Shown: piece by piece, positions 8,120 through 15,461 of the stretch
Position numbering within the stretch: position 1 is the stretch's first letter
How the letters are laid out: the number at the start of each line of letters is the position of its first letter
From: Bacteroidota bacterium
GTDB taxonomy: Bacteria > Bacteroidota > Bacteroidia > Bacteroidales > UBA10428
DNA: 21,067 nt
NCBI GenBank assembly: GCA_017860375.1
Contig: JAGDMB010000009.1
Span: 1-21,067 of the forward strand
Direction: 5' to 3'
Made by a program: the position numbers and the translations under genes
The notes under the pieces: generated by a model
What the model was told of the DNA's origin: nothing
Databases searched by the model: none
Seen by the model: only the letters and a program-made list of their open reading frames with translations

Positions 8120-8159
8120 GTGATTTGATTAAACGCTTATCAATAATCGGCAAAATTAA

Positions 8160-8188
8160 AACCGTTTTATGATTGAACGGTTAGTCAA
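8160..8188. promoter_or_regulatory. Candidate operator for the TetR regulator
   Basis: Two overlapping repeats are present. AACCGTT (8160-8166) and AACGGTT (8176-8182) make a perfect 7-bp inverted repeat around 9 bases. TTGA (8173-8176) and TCAA (8185-8188) frame a 16-base imperfect palindrome with the spacing usual for TetR operators. Both lie directly downstream of, or overlap, the -7 box at 8186-8193 of the promoter reading toward the TetR gene. A bound repressor would block transcription. Confidence 0.55.
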
Positions 8189-8217
8189 AGATAAAATGAA
8201 GATTTTAAATAAACAAA
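8186..8217 (-). promoter_or_regulatory. Promoter of the TetR/LolA-like/ABC operon
   Basis: On the minus strand TTTG (8217-8214), 20 bases and TATCTTTG (8193-8186) match the Bacteroidota promoter consensus exactly. Transcription should begin near 8179, about 60 bases before the TetR start codon and within the candidate operator. Confidence 0.65.
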
Positions 8218-8242
8218 TCTTTCGTGCTTTTTTTAAAAAAAA

Positions 8243-8274
8243 TTTGACTTTGGCTTTGGCAGGGAGTAAATTTG
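8243..8274 (+). promoter_or_regulatory. Promoter of the RDD-domain gene
   Basis: TTTG (8243-8246), 20 bases and TAAATTTG (8267-8274) match the Bacteroidota consensus exactly. The start should be near 8281, leaving a leader of about 110 bases before the ATG at 8392. It diverges from the TetR promoter, with the two upstream boxes 25 bases apart. Confidence 0.6.
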
Positions 8275-8391
8275 AGTCAGGAAGGTGAAAACCTGAAATG
8301 CTTTTTTCTGCTTTTAATGATATCGAAATATACCATAGGGCATCCCCTAAAATGACCATTATTTTCCAGTAATCACTTTAAACCAAACGCC

Positions 8392-9150
8392 ATGGAAAAC
8401 AATACAAAAGGGACAACAATAAAGAGATTCATCGCTTTTATTTTTGATCTTGTCTTTATCGTACTTCTTGCATTTACTGTGTATATGCTATTTGGATTGA
8501 TTTTTAAAATTGACCACGCGGGCTATCAGAACGTTATGAGCTATCTGTTATTGATAGGCATACTGACGTATATGTTTTTGGGGGAATTCGTATTAAAGAA
8601 TACATTGGGCAAGTACTTATTTGGAATAGAGGTAGTGGATAACGAAAGGCGTGAAAGACCATCCTTACCAGGTTTTATAAAAAGGGGTCTTTTGAAAATT
8701 ATCTTTCCGGTGGAAGGATTCGTATTGTTATTTTCCAAATCAAAAAAAAGAGTAGGTGATTTATGGGCAAAAACGATTGTGATCAACAAAGAAACCAATA
8801 AACTAAGACCATCCGTAAGGCTGATAATTGGTATTGTTGTTTTAATAGCCTTGGTGTTCAGCTTCCGCATTTTAATGGGATTCGCTGTTAAAAAAACCGA
8901 TTTTTATGCCATTGGAACAGACTATTTAAAAAACAACAGTGCCGTAAAAATTGTCGGGCTGCCTAAAGTGGTGAATCAAAACAGAAATACAGCGGATTTC
9001 GTCGTTCCAATTTCAAATGAGAATCAGGACAGGTATGCAAAAATCTGTCTGAAAAAAAATGGAGACCAGTGGAGTGTCAGTCAAATTGGTTTTATTAAAG
9101 AACACATACTGGGTTTTTCGTATGGTTTAAGCTATTCTTCTTCGAATTAG
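8392..9150 (+). CDS. RDD-family membrane protein with a Coa1-like C-terminal domain
   Basis: The product is 252 residues and has two parts. Residues 8-130 form an RDD domain with its named residues in place: Arg12 and Asp19 in KRFIAFIFDLV and Asp123 in RVGDLWAKT, plus the usual TLGKYLFGIEVVD after the second membrane segment. A further membrane segment (about 141-163) leads to an extracytoplasmic domain (165-235), FYAIGTDYLKNN onward. This resembles the cytochrome oxidase assembly factor Coa1-like domain found in bacterial proteins: a short helix, then V-x-G-L-P-K-V and strands ending in W-S-V. RDD proteins are poorly understood; some have been linked to ion transport or stress. It is transcribed alone from a promoter facing away from the TetR operon, so both may share that regulator. 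The Coa1-like call is moderate. Confidence 0.8.
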   Translation: MENNTKGTTIKRFIAFIFDLVFIVLLAFTVYMLFGLIFKIDHAGYQNVMSYLLLIGILTYMFLGEFVLKNTLGKYLFGIEVVDNERRERPSLPGFIKRGLLKIIFPVEGFVLLFSKSKKRVGDLWAKTIVINKETNKLRPSVRLIIGIVVLIALVFSFRILMGFAVKKTDFYAIGTDYLKNNSAVKIVGLPKVVNQNRNTADFVVPISNENQDRYAKICLKKNGDQWSVSQIGFIKEHILGFSYGLSYSSSN

Positions 9151-9250
9151 TTCAGGAGATTTCACTGCTGCGGCATTTCCATTTTTTACGGAAATCCATG
9201 AACTCGTTTAGCAGGAATTCCTATTATCGCGTATTTCATGATGGATCGGG

Positions 9251-12200
9251 TTATTCAACCTCACGTTGGATAATCCCTTTCTTTTTTAAATAAGACTGTT
9301 TTAGTGAGGAAAGAACAATAAGGATAACAACAACGGCCAGGGAATAATACAACACCGGAGGTATCGGCAGCGGATCTCCGCCGGCATAGGAATGAAGTCC
9401 CGACAAATAGTAATTGACGCCAAAATAGGTCATGAGCACCGAGGAAAATCCGGTCATGGATAAAATGTTGAACAAAAGACGGCCTTTCAGTCCCGGTACA
9501 CTATGCATATGCCCAATAAATGCATAGACAATAATGGTAACCAGTGCCCAGGTTTCCTTGGGATCCCATCCCCAATACCGGCCCCATGATTCATTCGCCC
9601 ATACGCCTCCCAGGAAAGAACCGATTGTCAACAGGTACAAACCTGCTATAAGCGTTATTTCTATGATCTGGGTAATCTGATTGATCTGGATCTCCAGCCG
9701 CTCCTGATTCCTCCCTGTCTCGAAAATCATCAACAACAGGTTAATGACGGCAAGCAGAGTCCCCATTCCCAGAAAACCATAACTTGCCGTTACCACGGCG
9801 ACATGAATTACCAGCCAGTAGGATTTCAGCACGGGGACAAGATTGGTAATCTGGGGGTCCATCCAGCTTAAATGCGCCACAAGTAAAATGAATGCGGCCA
9901 GGATTGAAGTGGTGCTGATTGTGATGGATGACTTGTAGGATAATAACAAACCGGCCAGGACAGCTGCCCAGGCTATAAAAGATAAAGTTTCATAGCCATT
10001 GCTCAATGGCGCATGACCCGAAATATACCACCGCAGAGCCAATCCAAGCGTGTGGAAAACAAAGGCAATGGAAGTTATAAGTACCGCAGTCCCCGAAAAA
10101 TAACGAATGGGAAACCGGGGAATAAAGATATGTACAAACTGCACCAGCAAAAGCAAAATCCCAACCAGCATGTAAAGTTTTATCAACCGGTTGAAAATAT
10201 TCAATTGATTGTAAAGGATCTCCGTTTTCAAATGCAGATCGGAAGGCAGGATAGAGGCATCGTATTTCTTTTGAAATGTATATATCGCGCTTAAAATCTC
10301 TCCGGGTGCTTTCCAGTTTTTGCTTTCCATGGAATGGTTTACCTCTTCGAAATAATAATCCACTATATGGTGGGTAAAAACCGTATCTGCCGTGGTGAAA
10401 ACTCCCGGTACGGTGACCGGTGAATACCATGTATGAGCAGTATTTCCGGGACCGGGAAATATCTTTAGAAGCTCCCGGGTAAACACAAGGTAGCAAATAT
10501 TCAGTCTTTCATCCGTGCGAATTACTTCATTTTCAAATTTTCCACGGTTTGCCGGTTTTTTACGGTAGGCTTCATCCACATAAGATTTCAACCTGTAATT
10601 GCCCTCGGGTGAGAAGAAATCGGCGAAAGAAGCATAACCGGAGTGCATACCAAGCACTTCCTGGAGCTTTGAATTTGTAACACGAATGACAGGTTCATGC
10701 TGCCAGACAGCTGGGTAAACAAGCATCCCAAGCATAACCTGATCCGGAGTCTGACCCTTGTACGTTTCTTTCCGGGCAATTTTCCGCAGGATCTCTGAAG
10801 ACAGTGTATTCACGGGGACAATCCGGCCGCTGTTGACTTGTATCCGCATCCTGCCAAATTCCCTGGCGTGGCTTTTATCAATAGCAGGTAATTTTTCTCT
10901 TGAATTTTCTGTCTTGCCTTGAGCAAAGGAAGATGAAAACGAAAACAACAACACGGCAATCATCACAAGGGGAATCCTGTTCGCCTGGGATGGTTTTTTC
11001 ATCAGCGACCGGAAACGGCTGTTCCTGTTCAGCAAACTCAATACTATTCCCAGTGCAAGCAGGATATAACCCACATAGGTTACGGTTGTCCCGAGTCCGT
11101 CGTGATTTAGCGATAACACGGTCCCTTTCTCATCGGCATCAAATGAGGACTGGTAAAATCGGTAACCCCTGTACTTTAATATGTGGTTCATGTAAATCCG
11201 GTGTTTCTCATGAAGGTTCCTGTTTAAATCAATCAGCTGTACATCGCTTTCAAACCACGAAGGACTTTCAGAACCCGGATACCGTTTCAGAATAAAATCA
11301 TCAAGTGCAAGAGAGAAGGGTAAAGCTTCCATTTTCGGACCATAGCTGACCCGTACCTTCAGTCCGTTAATTTCCACGCCTGCCGGCGCATCTGCAATCG
11401 TTACCATTTCCCAGACCGTCATGGATCGTGTGGTATGGTCGCATTTTACTTCCAGGTTCATTGCAGAGGGCAGTTGAATTTCCGGATGATCTGAAGGCAT
11501 TGCTGCCAATGTTCCCTCTGGCTGGTATTGGATGACAATCATCGGTATGCCACCAAAATAATGCACCATCATCGGTACCAAATCATGAACCTCTCCGGCT
11601 TTAAGGGTATCTGTGGTACGGCTTTCCATGGAGGTTCGCAATACATCGCCGGGGGCCCTGAAACTCAATTTTTCCATCGCATTTTCGAAAACCAGTATGT
11701 CATTCTTTGTATTTCTATCCGCTGAGTCAGCAAAAATGAAAGGCTGGTCACCAAACATGATACTGTCACCCGGTGTTAAATAAAAGTCCTTTTTTTCGTT
11801 ATTTTCGGAAGAAACCAGGTGGATACAGGGATATCCTTCAGGATCAGGCATCAATATCTTTTCCGCCTGCGGCAGGTATTCTCTTACTTTAATTTTTACC
11901 GTATGGCCATCCACACGGTAAGTATGACTGAACCTTCCATTCGACAAGGATGATAAAAGTACCGGATAGCTGTATGCTTTCTTGTTTTCCTTTGCATCAA
12001 TCCATAGTTTGATAAAATTTTGCGAGGTAATCCATTGGTTGGTTTTCTGTCCCTCCCGGATAGGCATAGCGCCTTCCTTGCCAAAGTATCGCGTTAAAGC
12101 CGCACCGAGGATAATTACAACAAAAGACAGATGAAATAACAGAACCGTGAGCTTTTCTTTCCGGTACATTTTGCGTTTAAAGGTTACGGCAACAATATTA

Positions 12201-12376
12201 AGGATCCCCAGGAGGAACAACAATTCAAACCATTTTGCATGATATACAAGACTTTGTGCAGCCTCTGTACCTGCATTTTTTTCAATAAAAGTGGCGGCTG
12301 CAATGCTGAACGCAAAAATAAAAAGCAGGACGGCCATGGTGCGGGTGGATGAAATAATGGAAAGTATGTACTTCAT
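9251..12376 (-). CDS. ccsBA: System II cytochrome c maturation protein, CcsB-CcsA fusion
   Basis: This 1041-residue inner-membrane protein exports heme and attaches it to CxxCH motifs outside the cytoplasm. Residues 1-450 are the ResB/CcsB half: three N-terminal membrane segments ending in TRYFGKEGAMPIREG, a periplasmic domain and a fourth segment. Residues 470-730 are a mainly periplasmic linker that begins with a signal-like hydrophobic stretch (VMIAVLLFSFSSSFAQ). Residues 735-1041 are CcsA, with the heme-handling WWD motif WGRYWGWDPKETWA (about 931-944). The expected histidines are present: His788 (ISGHAPLSNGYE) and His995 (LHSYAGG) outside, and His858 (WLVIHVAV) in the membrane. The gene diverges from three c-type cytochrome genes that need this activity. 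Fused CcsBA proteins are common in Bacteroidota. The call is near certain. Confidence 0.96.
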   Translation of the reverse strand: MKYILSIISSTRTMAVLLFIFAFSIAAATFIEKNAGTEAAQSLVYHAKWFELLFLLGILNIVAVTFKRKMYRKEKLTVLLFHLSFVVIILGAALTRYFGKEGAMPIREGQKTNQWITSQNFIKLWIDAKENKKAYSYPVLLSSLSNGRFSHTYRVDGHTVKIKVREYLPQAEKILMPDPEGYPCIHLVSSENNEKKDFYLTPGDSIMFGDQPFIFADSADRNTKNDILVFENAMEKLSFRAPGDVLRTSMESRTTDTLKAGEVHDLVPMMVHYFGGIPMIVIQYQPEGTLAAMPSDHPEIQLPSAMNLEVKCDHTTRSMTVWEMVTIADAPAGVEINGLKVRVSYGPKMEALPFSLALDDFILKRYPGSESPSWFESDVQLIDLNRNLHEKHRIYMNHILKYRGYRFYQSSFDADEKGTVLSLNHDGLGTTVTYVGYILLALGIVLSLLNRNSRFRSLMKKPSQANRIPLVMIAVLLFSFSSSFAQGKTENSREKLPAIDKSHAREFGRMRIQVNSGRIVPVNTLSSEILRKIARKETYKGQTPDQVMLGMLVYPAVWQHEPVIRVTNSKLQEVLGMHSGYASFADFFSPEGNYRLKSYVDEAYRKKPANRGKFENEVIRTDERLNICYLVFTRELLKIFPGPGNTAHTWYSPVTVPGVFTTADTVFTHHIVDYYFEEVNHSMESKNWKAPGEILSAIYTFQKKYDASILPSDLHLKTEILYNQLNIFNRLIKLYMLVGILLLLVQFVHIFIPRFPIRYFSGTAVLITSIAFVFHTLGLALRWYISGHAPLSNGYETLSFIAWAAVLAGLLLSYKSSITISTTSILAAFILLVAHLSWMDPQITNLVPVLKSYWLVIHVAVVTASYGFLGMGTLLAVINLLLMIFETGRNQERLEIQINQITQIIEITLIAGLYLLTIGSFLGGVWANESWGRYWGWDPKETWALVTIIVYAFIGHMHSVPGLKGRLLFNILSMTGFSSVLMTYFGVNYYLSGLHSYAGGDPLPIPPVLYYSLAVVVILIVLSSLKQSYLKKKGIIQREVE

Positions 12377-12401
12377 GGATTGCAGGGTAATTTATTTATG
12401 C

Positions 12402-12409
12402 CAAATATA
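12402..12409 (-). promoter_or_regulatory. Candidate -7 box for ccsBA
   Basis: TATATTTG on the minus strand matches the Bacteroidota -7 consensus and lies 26 bases before the ATG at 12376. No clear TTG lies 19-21 bases upstream, so this is only moderate evidence. Confidence 0.4.
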
Positions 12410-12476
12410 AGGTAATAAATCATATAGAAAGATAAACCAAATCCTATTGGCCGGTAAAATAATTCCTTACGAGTAC

Positions 12477-12507
12477 TTGCAATTTATTTAATTCCTTGAT
12501 ACCTTTA
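12477..12507 (+). promoter_or_regulatory. Weak candidate promoter for the peroxidase/heme-barrel pair
   Basis: TTG (12477-12479), 20 bases and TACCTTTA (12500-12507) fit the Bacteroidota pattern with one mismatch in the -7 box. The leader would be about 180 bases long. The 318-base intergenic region 12377-12694 otherwise holds only the ccsBA promoter and AT-rich sequence. A start nearer the gene is equally possible. Confidence 0.3.
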
Positions 12508-12694
12508 ATATCAGTGAACACGGTATTCATTAAATAAAATATCTGAAAGCAGGATAAGATTTTGCGTTTGGTCAACAAGTGAGAATTACTTTCGGGGGAG
12601 AAGATTATCTGGATAAAAGGCAACCTGTCATTGACATATAATTTATCCTTAAATTTTTTATGCTGTAAAGCTAACCCTTAAAATCGGAAGCATT

Positions 12695-13765
12695 ATGCAA
12701 AAACTACTTATCTATCCTGTTGTCCTGATATTGGCAAATCCCATGATGTTACCCGGGCAGGAGCAACCTGTTAAACCGGTTACTGCTGTAAATGTGCATG
12801 TGTTAGGACCACAAAAACTGGGTAATTTGTCTCCTGTTGTTGTTCCTCCGGGCAATCCGCAAAGCAGTTCAAAAATTCTGCTGGGGAAGCAGCTTTATTT
12901 CGATACCCGATTGTCATTGGACAATACCATTAGTTGTGCTACCTGCCATGACCCTGCCATGGGATGGTCGGATGCCGGACCCACAAGTACCGGTATAAGT
13001 GGCCAAAAGGGTGGCCGCAGATCGCCACCTGTTTCCAATGCAGCCTATAGTCAACTGCAGTTCTGGGATGGAAGAGCTGCAACGCTTGAAGATCAAGCCA
13101 AGGGCCCTATCGCCAATCCTATTGAAATGGGAAGCACACACGATGTCATGATCCGCACGGTGGAAGATATTCCGGGGTATGTCGAAGAATTTAAAAAAGT
13201 TTTCGGAACTTCAACCATAACCATTGATATGGTGGCCGACGCTATTGCAGCATTCGAACGCACCGTGGTTACCACCGATTCTCCATTCGATCGTTATGTA
13301 AGAGGAGACGAAGAGGCATTGACCCGGATGGAAAAGAAAGGGCTGGAGATTTTTAACGGCAAAGGTCACTGTACATTATGTCATTGGGGACCCTATTTCA
13401 GTGACGGGCGTTTTCATAATCTGGGTGTTGCACCGACCGATCCGGCCAGTCCTGATGAAGGAAGGTTTGTGGTTACCAATGATCCCGCTGACAAAGGAGC
13501 CTTTAAAACGCCTACCATCAGAGATGTAGCCTTGCGGGCACCTTATATGCATAATGGTTCGGAAAAAGACCTTGATGCGGGAATTGATCTTTATAACAAA
13601 GGAGGAAGGGTAAAGGACGCTAATCTTGATCCTCTGATTCTACCCTTGAGTTTAACCAAAAAAGAAAAAGAAGCCCTTGTCTCTTTTATGAAAAGAGCGA
13701 TGACCAGTACAAATCCTGAAGTATCGGGTGTTAAACCTCCTTCTGTTTCAGATTTACCTAAATAA
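12695..13765 (+). CDS. Di-heme cytochrome c peroxidase (CCP/MauG family)
   Basis: This 356-residue periplasmic enzyme probably reduces hydrogen peroxide with electrons from small cytochromes. It starts with a hydrophobic signal segment (MQKLLIYPVVLILANPMML). The two heme-binding motifs are at the expected places: CATCH (81-85) in the N-terminal heme domain and CTLCH (226-230) in the C-terminal one. Family landmarks are present: LGKQLYFDTRLS before heme 1, the FWDGRA segment (123-128), AIAAFERTVVTTDSPFDRY, and FKTPTIRDVALRAPYMHNGS (270-289). Some relatives such as MauG oxidise protein residues instead of serving as peroxidases, and sequence alone does not decide between these. The next gene begins 10 bases after the stop, so the two are co-transcribed. 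Heme attachment would need the divergent ccsBA product. Confidence 0.93.
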   Translation: MQKLLIYPVVLILANPMMLPGQEQPVKPVTAVNVHVLGPQKLGNLSPVVVPPGNPQSSSKILLGKQLYFDTRLSLDNTISCATCHDPAMGWSDAGPTSTGISGQKGGRRSPPVSNAAYSQLQFWDGRAATLEDQAKGPIANPIEMGSTHDVMIRTVEDIPGYVEEFKKVFGTSTITIDMVADAIAAFERTVVTTDSPFDRYVRGDEEALTRMEKKGLEIFNGKGHCTLCHWGPYFSDGRFHNLGVAPTDPASPDEGRFVVTNDPADKGAFKTPTIRDVALRAPYMHNGSEKDLDAGIDLYNKGGRVKDANLDPLILPLSLTKKEKEALVSFMKRAMTSTNPEVSGVKPPSVSDLPK

Positions 13766-13775
13766 AGCAATCCAT

Positions 13776-15038
13776 ATGAAAAAGTTTATTTTATACAGTA
13801 TAACCGTATTGGTTATTGCATTCATCCTCCCGGTTAAGACACAGGCTATCCCTGCCTTCGCAAGAAAATACGGATACAATTGCAATATGTGCCATACGGG
13901 ATTTACTAAATTAAATGATTTCGGACAGCGTTTTCGTGACAACGGCTATCAGATCCCCGGGCAGGAAGGAAAAGAAAAGAATGTTTTTGATCTTGCGCCG
14001 CCTCTTGCATTGCGATTATCGTTCGGGCATACACTTTATAACAATGATGAGGGTACGGCTTCTTCCTTTAACCTTTATGGGTTGGATTTATTGGCAGCGG
14101 GTGTATTGCATAAGAATATTTCATTTTTATTTATCTATACCCCTCGCATTGATGAACCATCCAGTATTTTCAGCGGACTGGACAGCATCAATAGCAATCC
14201 ATCTCAATTCGGGCGTCTTGAATCCGCCAACCTCGTTTTCAGCAATATCATTAAAGATGCTCTGAATATAAGAATTGGCCGATTTGAACCCGGCTATCAT
14301 ATTATAAGTTCAAAGCGTACATACTATTTGTTTCAGCCTTACGAGGTATATTTGATGACTTCTCCCCGCAACAATTATACCTTTGATGATAATCAGATCG
14401 GCATTGAGGCCACAGGACATTTCCAGGGCGGATTCAAATATGCAGCCGGATTTACCAATGGTACCGGAGCCAGCGCAGACAACAACAACTACAAGGATCT
14501 ATACCTGAGCATGACACAAACCCTGGGGAAAGGAGATGGACAAAGTGCAGGCCAGCGGATCGGGTTATTTGGTTATTACGGCTGGCAGCCATTAACCCTG
14601 CCGGGCACCGTAATCGCCACAAATGGCCAGACCAATGGATCGGACAACAAAACATTTTACCGTCTGGGCGTTTCAGCAAGTGCCAATTGGAAGACCCTTA
14701 ACATGCAGATGATCTATTATCTGGGCTCGGATAACAAAGCATTGAACACCCTTGATGCAACCAAGAATTATAAGTTTAACGGAGGCTTTGTTGAACTGAG
14801 TTATGCAGGCTTTTTGAATAACCGGTTAATTGCTTCCGCTATGTACAATTGGGTGCGACCACCTTCCTATGATTCCGATAGTGAAGTCAATGCTTATTCT
14901 GCATTATGCCGGTATTATTTAGGTGACTGGTCAGCCATTAATATTGCCATTCATGCGGAATATACCCATCGGATCACCGGCGGTGCGACAAAAAACAAGG
15001 AAAACGTATTTGCACTGGCATTGGATTTTGCTTTTTAA
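13776..15038 (+). CDS. Outer-membrane beta-barrel with one N-terminal heme c motif
   Basis: The product is 420 residues. A signal peptide (MKKFILYSITVLVIAFILPVKTQA) is followed at once by AFARKYGYNCNMCHTGFTKL, which holds a single heme-binding CxxCH (36-40), and then by LNDFGQRFRDNGY. From about residue 65 on it is an alternating aromatic beta-strand protein ending in LALDFAF, as expected of an outer-membrane barrel. The heme segment plus barrel is a known but uncharacterised arrangement in bacteria that respire metals or other compounds. An upstream in-frame ATG at 13728 lies inside the peroxidase gene; the ATG at 13776 is preferred because it starts the signal peptide and lies 10 bases after the peroxidase stop. 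A strong terminator follows. It may bring a heme to the inner mouth of a barrel; function is inferred. Confidence 0.85.
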   Translation: MKKFILYSITVLVIAFILPVKTQAIPAFARKYGYNCNMCHTGFTKLNDFGQRFRDNGYQIPGQEGKEKNVFDLAPPLALRLSFGHTLYNNDEGTASSFNLYGLDLLAAGVLHKNISFLFIYTPRIDEPSSIFSGLDSINSNPSQFGRLESANLVFSNIIKDALNIRIGRFEPGYHIISSKRTYYLFQPYEVYLMTSPRNNYTFDDNQIGIEATGHFQGGFKYAAGFTNGTGASADNNNYKDLYLSMTQTLGKGDGQSAGQRIGLFGYYGWQPLTLPGTVIATNGQTNGSDNKTFYRLGVSASANWKTLNMQMIYYLGSDNKALNTLDATKNYKFNGGFVELSYAGFLNNRLIASAMYNWVRPPSYDSDSEVNAYSALCRYYLGDWSAINIAIHAEYTHRITGGATKNKENVFALALDFAF

Positions 15039-15067
15039 GCAATTATTTTTGTTCAGGTTAAAGTATC

Positions 15068-15115
15068 GCCATCCTTATTGTCGGAACAATAGGGATGGCA
15101 TTATTATTTCATTTA
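15068..15115 (+). terminator. Strong intrinsic terminator after the heme-barrel gene
   Basis: GCCATCCTTATTGT (15068-15081) pairs with ACAATAGGGATGGC (15086-15099) around the loop CGGA: 14 pairs, one of them G-U. The T-rich run ATTATTATTTCATTT follows. It lies 29 bases after the stop codon and ends the peroxidase/heme-barrel transcript. Confidence 0.8.
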
Positions 15116-15142
15116 ACCCCCTGTTCTGTTTAAAATATCAAA

Positions 15143-15364
15143 ATGAAAGAATCGGTTATCCACTCCCATATAATGCCCGCACTGTTTTTGGGACATGGAT
15201 GCCCGATGAATGCCATGGAAGAAAATGAAAAAGTCACTTTGTCCAATGATAGAATTGTGGCGGGTTCTCTTTCAATGACATGCGTAAGAATTGAATATGG
15301 AGGACCTGAATGGAACGATATTTACATTTTAAATCCGGCAAGTATAGAATTGAATAAAAATTAG
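15143..15364 (+). pseudogene. Internally deleted 4,5-DOPA dioxygenase (YgiD/LigB family) remnant
   Basis: This 73-codon open frame joins both ends of a gene that normally encodes about 260-270 residues. Residues 11-28 (MPALFLGHGCPMNAMEEN) match the N-terminus of the 4,5-DOPA extradiol dioxygenase family, including the first metal-binding His in GHG. Residues 29-50 (EKVTLSNDRIVAGSLSMTCVRI) match the family's C-terminus, which normally ends about one residue later. Roughly 200 residues between them are missing, with the other metal-ligand and catalytic histidines, so it cannot be an active dioxygenase. The frame is kept across the junction and continues 23 residues beyond the normal end (EYGGPEWNDIYILNP onward). 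The gene lies between a terminator and the octaheme cytochrome gene. An assembly error is possible; otherwise it is a decaying gene. Confidence 0.75.
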
Positions 15365-15461
15365 TTACCTTTATGATAACATGAATTGATATCCTTCGTT
15401 CTATTATCGATTTGAAAGACTTTCGCGGTTGAATTGAAAGATCATCTAAAAACCTGAAGGT

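Noticed and set aside
8156..8359. 67-codon minus-strand frame upstream of the TetR gene
   Set aside because: It runs through both divergent consensus promoters and the operator, and its Lys/Phe-rich translation reflects A/T-rich intergenic DNA.
9175..9195. ATTTCC/GGAAAT hairpin between the converging RDD and ccsBA genes
   Set aside because: Only 6 bp around a 9-base loop and no T run on either strand, so I do not call it a terminator.
9990..10496. 168-codon minus-strand frame inside ccsBA in another phase
   Set aside because: Out-of-frame shadow of the CcsBA gene; low-quality Cys/Tyr/Arg-rich translation without a recognisable start context.
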